Shown here in pieces: positions 1 through 4,745 of a DNA stretch of 7,276 nucleotides. Below the pieces are notes generated by a model, which had not been told where the DNA came from, ran no database searches, and was given only the letters and a program-made list of their open reading frames with translations. The stretch lies in NCBI GenBank assembly GCA_013202615.1, contig JABMRL010000173.1, positions 1 through 7,276 on the forward strand, given 5' to 3'. Within the stretch, counting starts at the first letter, position 1; the number at the start of each line of letters is the position of its first letter. The DNA comes from Dehalococcoidia bacterium (GTDB lineage: Bacteria > Chloroflexota > Dehalococcoidia > Dehalococcoidales > RBG-16-60-22). A program made the translations under genes and the position numbers.

Positions 1-477
1 ATCATCGACCTTAAGCGACATGTTCCTCTCTTTGGCCCAACCTCCTTCATAAGGAGAACGGTAAAAATGGTGTAATTTTACGTTGCTCATAAACCACTGG
101 CCATCTATTTTTTCATATTCATCGATATACAAACAACTTGAAAAGAAGCCCTGGCCATTGATCAGGATTCCTGTGTTCATCCCATACCAAGTCCCGTGTG
201 CTTTATTGCCTTCAACAGTGATATCAGGCGCAACGATACGGTGACACGAAAATACCATGTGTTTTGGCATTCCGGCAAAGTATTCCATAATTGCTTCTCT
301 TCCCTGAATCATCCCCCACGCTTCACCACCCCAGACAGCGTCTTTCGTGAATAGCTCTGCCAGTTTTTCAACATTGAAGTTATCATCGATATACCTGGCA
401 TACCGGACTTTGAGTTTTTTAATTTCCTCCAAATCTTCTAAGGCCTGAACCCTCTTTTCCAGCTCTTCTAATGTCAT
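1..477 (-). CDS. SnoaL-like / NTF2-fold domain protein, C-terminus cut by window edge
   Basis: The reading frame is open for 159 codons from an ATG at 477 down to base 1 with no stop, so the 3' end lies outside the window. A GGAGG at 482-486 sits four bases before the ATG. The N-terminus is a charged helix (residues 3-22), followed by K-V-R-Y-A-R-Y-I-D-D (24-32 region), an E-L-F-T-K-D-A-V-W stretch (41-49) and G-R-E-A-I (59-63). That order is typical of SnoaL-like proteins of the NTF2 superfamily, small cone-shaped alpha+beta proteins that include polyketide cyclases, dehydratases and many uncharacterised ring-modifying enzymes. Members are usually about 140-170 residues, so little is probably missing. 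The gene follows the VOC gene by 26 bases on the same strand and is likely co-transcribed with it. Hand counting gives about 43% GC over 1-480, lower than the neighbours. Family assignment is fairly safe; the reaction is unknown. Confidence 0.82.
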   Translation of the reverse strand, partial: MTLEELEKRVQALEDLEEIKKLKVRYARYIDDNFNVEKLAELFTKDAVWGGEAWGMIQGREAIMEYFAGMPKHMVFSCHRIVAPDITVEGNKAHGTWYGMNTGILINGQGFFSSCLYIDEYEKIDGQWFMSNVKLHHFYRSPYEGGWAKERNMSLKVDD

Positions 478-503
478 TTTGCCTCCATTCTATCTCCAGT
501 GAG

Positions 504-953
504 CTATTTTCCCTTTGGCGCCTGCATGAACTCAATTGAAATGCCGTCCGGCCCCCTGAGGAAGCAAACACCCCAGCCCGGACCGGCCACACTCTCGCCG
601 CCCCAGTACGGTGGATTTACGAATTTTACCCCTTTGGCGCTGAGTTCATCATACATTTTTTGAATATCATCCACTATAAAAGCGATGTGGGGCACGCCGG
701 GATTGCACGTTCTCAGGTCCAGCTTCGTTCCTCTGGGGTTAAGGTATTCAATCACCTCAAGATTATTGCCATCGGGGAGTTTGAACAGGCAGAGACGCAG
801 TGATACCCCCGGTATGCCCAGGATTATCTCCGGGCGCTCCCCGCTGGTCTCGCGCACCTCTGTCGCTTCCAGCCCCAAGAGGTCGTGAAAGAAGTGACGG
901 GCTTCGTCCAGATTGCTTACCGTCAGACCAAAATGCTGCACAGATTTGACCAT
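504..953 (-). CDS. VOC-superfamily (glyoxalase/epimerase/dioxygenase fold) metalloenzyme
   Basis: This 149-residue protein has the two beta-alpha-beta-beta-beta modules of the vicinal oxygen chelate fold. The first module starts with V-Q-H-F-G-L-T-V (5-12) and ends with L-E-V-I-E-Y (65-70). The second starts with P-H-I-A-F-I-V-D-D (88-96) and ends with S-I-E-F-M (139-143). By comparison with glyoxalase I and methylmalonyl-CoA epimerase, the four likely metal ligands are all present: H7, E66, H89 and E141. It is therefore probably an active divalent-metal enzyme. Glyoxalase, epimerase and ring-cleaving dioxygenase roles cannot be separated from sequence alone. The start is supported by a strong AGGAGGT at 958-964, four bases before the ATG. 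It is the first gene of a leftward operon with the SnoaL-like gene, under the promoter at 984-1012, and is divergent from the lactonase-like gene. Confidence 0.9.
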   Translation of the reverse strand: MVKSVQHFGLTVSNLDEARHFFHDLLGLEATEVRETSGERPEIILGIPGVSLRLCLFKLPDGNNLEVIEYLNPRGTKLDLRTCNPGVPHIAFIVDDIQKMYDELSAKGVKFVNPPYWGGESVAGPGWGVCFLRGPDGISIEFMQAPKGK

Positions 954-983
954 TTCTACCTCCTGCTACGCTATTTCCCCAAA

Positions 984-1012
984 ATGATATCAGTCGGCAC
1001 CATTGCCGTCAA
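984..1012 (-). promoter_or_regulatory. Sigma70-type promoter with extended -10 for the VOC-SnoaL operon
   Basis: Reading the minus strand, TTGACG (1012-1007) is followed after exactly 17 bases by TATCAT (989-984), preceded by TGA, which makes an extended -10. Both hexamers match the consensus at five of six positions and the spacing is optimal. The predicted start of transcription is near 977, giving a leader of about 25 bases that contains the AGGAGGT ribosome site of the VOC gene. Experimental start sites are not available, but position and quality make this the best promoter in the window. Confidence 0.7.
995..1008. repeat. Short inverted repeat inside the leftward promoter spacer
   Basis: CGGCA (995-999) and TGCCG (1004-1008) form a perfect inverted repeat around four central bases. 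It lies almost entirely between the -35 and -10 boxes of the leftward promoter, touching the inner edge of the -35. That position would suit a repressor or a MerR-type regulator that binds within the spacer. The arms are only five bases long, so chance is a real alternative, and no regulator gene is visible in the window. Confidence 0.3.
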
Positions 1013-1018
1013 TTATTG

Positions 1019-1024
1019 TATAAT
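1019..1024 (+). promoter_or_regulatory. Candidate -10 box for the lactonase-like gene
   Basis: A perfect TATAAT lies 64 bases before the ATG at 1089 and would start transcription near 1031. No convincing -35 box lies 16-18 bases upstream. The nearest TTG-type hexamer, TTGCCG at 1003-1008, is only 10 bases away. The box lies just upstream of the -35 of the leftward promoter, so the two would be back to back. If real, it probably needs an activator. Confidence 0.35.
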
Positions 1025-1088
1025 AGGCAAGAAATCGCAAATCAGCCTTGCGGGCAAGTTATACCAGCATGAAAGGAGCTAAGTAAAG

Positions 1089-1820
1089 ATGAAAACCTAC
1101 CGCATCAGACCGCTTCTGCTGACGAGGATGGAAATTGACATGGGAATCCTTCTTTACCGCCACCGCTACGGTGAAAAGTTCATGTCGCCCGCTTACTGCT
1201 GGTACATCGAAGGTGCCGACAAACAAATCATAATCGATACCAGCACCGATGCCGAACTGGCAACCGCCTTTCGGGGTTTTCCCGCGGAAAAGGTCATGTC
1301 CTTTGAAGAGGCGCTGGGCGGTCTGGGACTGAAGCCGGAAGATATTGACCTGGTCATTCAGACCCACCTGCACTGGGACCACTGCGCCAATACCGCCAAA
1401 TGCACCAATGCCAGGGTACTGGTAAACGAAACAGAGCTACATTTTGCCTTTTCTCCCCACCCGCTCACCGGCCTCAGCTACAAGAAAGACCTCCTCGAGG
1501 ACCTAAATTTCGTGCTGGTTGACGGCTACCATGAGGTTGCTCCCGGGATTGAAGTCATACCCGCCCCCGGCCACTCACCGGGAACGCAGGCGGTAGCCAT
1601 CAATACCGACCGGGGCAAAGCCATCATCACCGGCTTCTGCTGCGTAAAGGAGAATTTCTATCCGCCGGAAGAACTGAAAAAGATTATGCCGGTGATAACG
1701 CCGGGGACACATACGGACGTTATGGCCGCCTATAACAGCACACTCCGCATCAAAGGAATGGCGGATATATTAATACCAATACACGACCCGTCTTATGCCA
1801 ACGTTACCAGCATTCCCTAG
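1089..1820 (+). CDS. Metallo-beta-lactamase-fold hydrolase, AHL-lactonase-like
   Basis: The 243-residue protein has the metallo-beta-lactamase fold. The metal motif H-L-H-W-D-H is at 93-98, with a further histidine in P-G-H-S-P-G (H162) and one in I-P-I-H-D-P (H232). The N-terminal S-P-A-Y-C-W-Y-I-E-G (33-42) followed by I-I-D-T (48-51) matches the N-acyl-homoserine lactonase branch, whose members are about 240-280 residues and open lactone or related ester rings in the cytoplasm. One feature is odd: the aspartate that normally bridges the two metals, in a T-G-D context, is replaced by F183, followed directly by C184 and C185. Activity and metal content may therefore differ from classical lactonases. 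AAGGAG at 1073-1078 supports the start at a ten-base spacing. It is the first gene of the rightward group, 39 bases ahead of the amidase. Quorum quenching is not implied; a catabolic hydrolase is equally plausible. Confidence 0.85.
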   Translation: MKTYRIRPLLLTRMEIDMGILLYRHRYGEKFMSPAYCWYIEGADKQIIIDTSTDAELATAFRGFPAEKVMSFEEALGGLGLKPEDIDLVIQTHLHWDHCANTAKCTNARVLVNETELHFAFSPHPLTGLSYKKDLLEDLNFVLVDGYHEVAPGIEVIPAPGHSPGTQAVAINTDRGKAIITGFCCVKENFYPPEELKKIMPVITPGTHTDVMAAYNSTLRIKGMADILIPIHDPSYANVTSIP

Positions 1821-1859
1821 GCGCCGTCTCAACTTTAATAATCGAAAAGGCAGGTAGAA

Positions 1860-2831
1860 ATGAGAGAGAGCACCGTACACAGACTGGAACCGCGCACTTT
1901 CTACTACACGTTTGGCCCGAACGAGCCGGCTCTGACCGTGAAAAGCGGTGATGTCGTCGTGGCGCGGACGCGCGATGCCGGCGGCTTCAACGAGAAAATG
2001 GAGCCCATGCCGGAAGAAATGAAGCAGCGCAACGACGCCACGCTTCTCTGCGAACGTAACCCCCAGGTCGGCCCGGTTTATATCGAGGAAGCCGAACCCG
2101 GGGACGTACTGGCGGTAACCATCCAGCAGATAAAGCTCAACCGCGAGCATGCCTGGTCAAGGCATCGTTCCCACTTCGGCAGCCTCACCGGAGAAGTCCC
2201 GGGCAAGCAACTCTTCCTCAACGAGCCGGTACCGGAGGCTAAATTCGACTGGCAGCTCGACCTGAAGAAGAATACCGGCATACTGGAGCTGAAATCAAGC
2301 AAACAGAAGCGGGTTGAAATACCACTGCATCCGTTTCTCGGCTCCATTGGTGTCGCTCCCCGCTTCGGTCGCGTAGAGACTTCGCTCGTGCCCGGTGAGT
2401 TCGGCGGCAATATGGACTGCATTGAGACCAGAGAAGACTCGATACTTTACCTGCCGGTATGGGTGCGGGGCGCTTATTTCTCCTTCGGCGATGTTCACGC
2501 CGCCCAGGGTGATGGTGAACTCTGCGGCGTGGCACTGGAAACAACCGCCGAGGTCACCATGAAGCTGGATATTTTGAAAAGGAAAAGCATTGACTGGCCC
2601 CGAATCGAGGACGAGACGTATATCATGACCACGGGCAGCGGCCAGCCGCTGATAGACTGCGTGCGCCTTGCCACGGTGGAGCTGGTCAAATGGCTGGTTG
2701 ATGACTACGGGTTCGAGAAATGGGAAGCCTTTCAGGTTATATCACAGGCAGGCACGATGCGCATCGGCAACGTCGTCGACCCCAGCTACACCGTGGTCGC
2801 CAAGTTCCCCAAAAAATACCTGCCTGCTTGA
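1860..2831 (+). CDS. Acetamidase/formamidase family protein
   Basis: The 323-residue protein matches the FmdA/AmdA family, cytoplasmic metal-dependent amidases that hydrolyse formamide, acetamide or related short amides to ammonia and the acid. Family hallmarks appear in the expected order: N-P-Q-V-G-P-V-Y-I-E (67-76) with A-E-P-G-D (78-82), F-L-G-S-I-G-V-A-P (159-167), P-G-E-F-G-G-N-M-D (178-186), and G-D-V-H-A-A-Q-G-D-G-E (210-220). The length fits the short bacterial type of roughly 270-330 residues rather than the roughly 400-residue classical formamidases. A weak AGGT-type site lies just before the ATG. It sits 39 bases after the lactonase-like gene with no terminator between, suggesting one transcript. 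The actual substrate is not predictable. The pairing with a ring-opening type hydrolase hints at a cyclic or substituted amide, which is inference only. Confidence 0.92.
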   Translation: MRESTVHRLEPRTFYYTFGPNEPALTVKSGDVVVARTRDAGGFNEKMEPMPEEMKQRNDATLLCERNPQVGPVYIEEAEPGDVLAVTIQQIKLNREHAWSRHRSHFGSLTGEVPGKQLFLNEPVPEAKFDWQLDLKKNTGILELKSSKQKRVEIPLHPFLGSIGVAPRFGRVETSLVPGEFGGNMDCIETREDSILYLPVWVRGAYFSFGDVHAAQGDGELCGVALETTAEVTMKLDILKRKSIDWPRIEDETYIMTTGSGQPLIDCVRLATVELVKWLVDDYGFEKWEAFQVISQAGTMRIGNVVDPSYTVVAKFPKKYLPA

Positions 2832-2857
2832 CTAATTAACTGACTGGAGAAGACCAT

Positions 2858-2890
2858 CGCAAGCGGCAACTTGACAACGCAACAGGCAAG
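2858..2890. repeat. Imperfect 13-bp direct repeat flanking the -35 box (candidate operator)
   Basis: CGCAAGCGGCAAC (2858-2870) and CGCAACAGGCAAG (2878-2890) match at 10 of 13 bases and share the pattern CGCAA-NN-GGCAA. Their starts are exactly 20 bases apart, about two helical turns, so they face the same side of the DNA. TTGACA of the candidate transketolase promoter lies precisely between them. A further inverted half-site, TTGCC (2905-2909), lies just past the -10. This arrangement suits a regulator binding as tandem units. No binding protein can be named. Confidence 0.4.
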
Positions 2891-2900
2891 GGAATAGGAT
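2871..2900 (+). promoter_or_regulatory. Candidate sigma70-type promoter for the transketolase pair
   Basis: A perfect TTGACA (2871-2876) is followed after 18 bases by TAGGAT (2895-2900), which matches the -10 consensus at four of six positions. Transcription would begin near 2907, about 38 bases before the transketolase ATG. The 113-base gap between the amidase and the transketolase is the longest between same-strand genes here, which supports a separate promoter. Read-through from the upstream genes is not excluded, as no terminator is visible after 2831. Confidence 0.5.
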
Positions 2901-2944
2901 TATTTTGCCCGTGCGAGACCTTTGAAGGAGGTAACATTGCAAAT

Positions 2945-3790
2945 ATGGCTGTTAAAACGGGATATTCACCGGAATTAATCAAGAAACTGGAAGACATGGC
3001 CAGACAGCTCCGCATTGATGTTATCGAAATGACCCACTGCCGGGGTCAGGGACATCCGGGAGGCTCACTCTCGCCGGCGGAGATTATGTCCGTCCTCTTT
3101 TTTCATCACCTGCGGCTCGACCCCAAGAAACCGCAGTGGGAGAACCGGGACCGCTTCATACTGAGCAAAGGCCACGCCTGTGCCATTCTGTATGCAGCGC
3201 TGGCCCACAGGGGATACATGCCGCTTGAAGAGCTTGAAACCTGGGGTTGCCTTGACAGCCGTCTGCAGGGACACCCGGACTGGAAAAAGACACCCGGCGT
3301 TGATATGACGTCCGGCTGCCTGGGACACGGTATCAATATCGGCGCGGGCCTCTGCCTGGCGGCACAGCTCAAAGGGCTCGATTATTACACCTACGTCCTC
3401 CTTGGCGACGGGGAACTGCAGGCCGGTATCCTGTGGGAAGGAGCCATGCTCGCCGCAAAATACAAACTATCCCGATTGATCGCCATCGTTGACTGCAACG
3501 GCGTCCAGCTGGACGGCACAACGGAGGAGATTATGCCCCTCGAACCCCTGAGGAACAAGTGGGAATCCTTCGGCTGGGCCGTTCTCGATATTAACGGCCA
3601 CAGCGTGCCCGAAGTACTGGCAGCACTGGATAAAGCCCATGCCAACGGCGATAAGCCTACGGTGATAATCGCCCGTACGGTCAAAGGTAAGGGAGTTTCC
3701 TTCATGGAGGGAAAAGCCGCCTGGCACGGAAAGGGCATCAATGATGAAGAGTACCAGCAAGCAATGGAGGATTTGAAGAAAAATGTTTAA
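2945..3790 (+). CDS. Transketolase, N-terminal (thiamine pyrophosphate-binding) subunit
   Basis: This 281-residue protein is the N-terminal half of a split transketolase. It binds the diphosphate of thiamine pyrophosphate and Mg2+. The cofactor motif is present as G-D-G-E (154-157) with N185 in N-G-V-Q-L-D-G, the usual spacing. Other conserved parts are G-H-P-G-G (36-40), S-K-G-H-A (74-78), and S-G-C-L-G-H-G (123-129). Acting with the partner encoded next, it moves two-carbon ketol units between sugar phosphates in the non-oxidative pentose phosphate pathway, or between less usual substrates in catabolic variants. A strong AAGGAGGT (2925-2932) lies 12 bases before the ATG. The spacing is long, but no better in-frame start is available; an ATT at 2936 is in frame but too close. 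The stop overlaps the start of the next gene by 8 bases. Split transketolases are common in archaea and several bacterial phyla, so this is not a broken gene. Confidence 0.93.
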   Translation: MAVKTGYSPELIKKLEDMARQLRIDVIEMTHCRGQGHPGGSLSPAEIMSVLFFHHLRLDPKKPQWENRDRFILSKGHACAILYAALAHRGYMPLEELETWGCLDSRLQGHPDWKKTPGVDMTSGCLGHGINIGAGLCLAAQLKGLDYYTYVLLGDGELQAGILWEGAMLAAKYKLSRLIAIVDCNGVQLDGTTEEIMPLEPLRNKWESFGWAVLDINGHSVPEVLAALDKAHANGDKPTVIIARTVKGKGVSFMEGKAAWHGKGINDEEYQQAMEDLKKNV

Positions 3791-4721
3791 GCTGGATAAT
3801 ACACGGCAAATATTCGGAGAGGCGCTGGCCGAATATGGCGTCAAAAATAAAAAGGTCGTTGTGGTGACGGCTGATGTTTCTAGCTCCGTTATGACCACCT
3901 TTTTCGCGCAAAAGAACCCGGAACGCTTCTTCAACGTCGGGATTGCCGAAGCCGGCATGGTGGATACTGCAGTTGGCTTCGCCCTGAGCGGCTTTATTCC
4001 CTTCGCCAACACCTTTGCCGCGCTTCTCCTGCGGGCCACGGAGCAAATCAGAACCTGTGTTGCCTACGCCAATACCAATGTCAAAATAGTCGGCAGTTTC
4101 GCCGGCCTTTCCGACGCCAAGGATGGCGCCACCCACCACTCCATCATGGACCTCGCCGTATTTCGCGCCATGCCGAATATGACCGTCATTGTGCCGTCGG
4201 ATAGCATCGAGGCCAGGAAAATGATACCCCTGATGGCCGAACTCGAAGGGCCGGCCTACATACGAATCAGCCGCGCCGAGATGCCCATCATCTTTGATGA
4301 AAGCCACAAAGTGGAAATCGGCAAGGGGATAACGGTGCGCGACGGAAACGATGTCTCCATCATCGCCAACGGTCACCTGCTCAGTCGTGCGCTTGAGGCC
4401 GCCGACAAGTTAAGTTCACAGGGAATAAAGGCGAGGGTGGTAAACATGCACACGATCAAGCCGCTGGATATGCCGCTGCTGAGAAAGTGTGCCCAGGAAA
4501 CAGGCGCTATTGTCACCGCGGAAGAGCACTCCATAATCGGCGGATTGGGCAGCGCCGTGGCCGAGACCATCGCGGACGAAAACCCCGTGCCGGTGAAAAG
4601 AGTAGGGGTCGCTGATAAATTCACCGAATCCTCCAAAGAGCTGGACCCTCTGCTCGACAAGTACGGCATGGCCGTTGACGATATCGTTAAGGCTGCTCAG
4701 CAGGCAGTGAAACAGAAATAA
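3783..4721 (+). CDS. Transketolase, C-terminal (pyrimidine-binding and C-terminal domain) subunit
   Basis: This 312-residue protein carries the pyrimidine-binding domain and the C-terminal domain of a split transketolase. Residue E56, in N-V-G-I-A-E-A-G-M, is the glutamate expected to activate thiamine pyrophosphate. G-A-T-H-H-S-I-M-D (115-123) is the conserved substrate-side loop. A-E-E-H-S-I-I-G-G-L-G-S (246-257) belongs to the C-terminal domain. The ATG overlaps the end of the N-terminal subunit gene (ATGTTTAA, 3783-3790), which predicts translational coupling and equal amounts of both subunits. GGAGG at 3766-3770 lies inside the upstream gene. The two proteins would form the active sites at their interface in the cytoplasm. 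A DXS-like or pyruvate dehydrogenase-like role is less likely, because the loops and total length match transketolase. The true sugar substrate is unknown, and the catabolic neighbourhood leaves room for a specialised paralogue. Confidence 0.93.
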   Translation: MFKLDNTRQIFGEALAEYGVKNKKVVVVTADVSSSVMTTFFAQKNPERFFNVGIAEAGMVDTAVGFALSGFIPFANTFAALLLRATEQIRTCVAYANTNVKIVGSFAGLSDAKDGATHHSIMDLAVFRAMPNMTVIVPSDSIEARKMIPLMAELEGPAYIRISRAEMPIIFDESHKVEIGKGITVRDGNDVSIIANGHLLSRALEAADKLSSQGIKARVVNMHTIKPLDMPLLRKCAQETGAIVTAEEHSIIGGLGSAVAETIADENPVPVKRVGVADKFTESSKELDPLLDKYGMAVDDIVKAAQQAVKQK

Positions 4722-4745
4722 GGCGAATTCATATCCGCCCCGTCA

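Noticed and set aside
1047..1058. CTTGCGGGCAAG hairpin in the leader of the lactonase-like gene as a riboswitch or attenuator
   Set aside because: The stem is four to five bases with a tiny loop and there is no alternative pairing partner or T-run. The leader is too short for a known riboswitch class.
3766..3790. Programmed frameshift that would fuse the two transketolase halves
   Set aside because: The A-run before the overlap has only five A's and does not form a full slippery heptamer. Reaching the second gene would need a +1 rather than the common -1 shift, and the second gene has its own ATG and an upstream GGAGG. Split transketolases are common, so simple translational coupling explains the layout.
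4722..4739. Hairpin between the convergent genes as a bidirectional terminator
   Set aside because: GGCG and CGCC can pair with two more A-T pairs beyond a mismatch, but the stem is short and no T-run follows on either strand.
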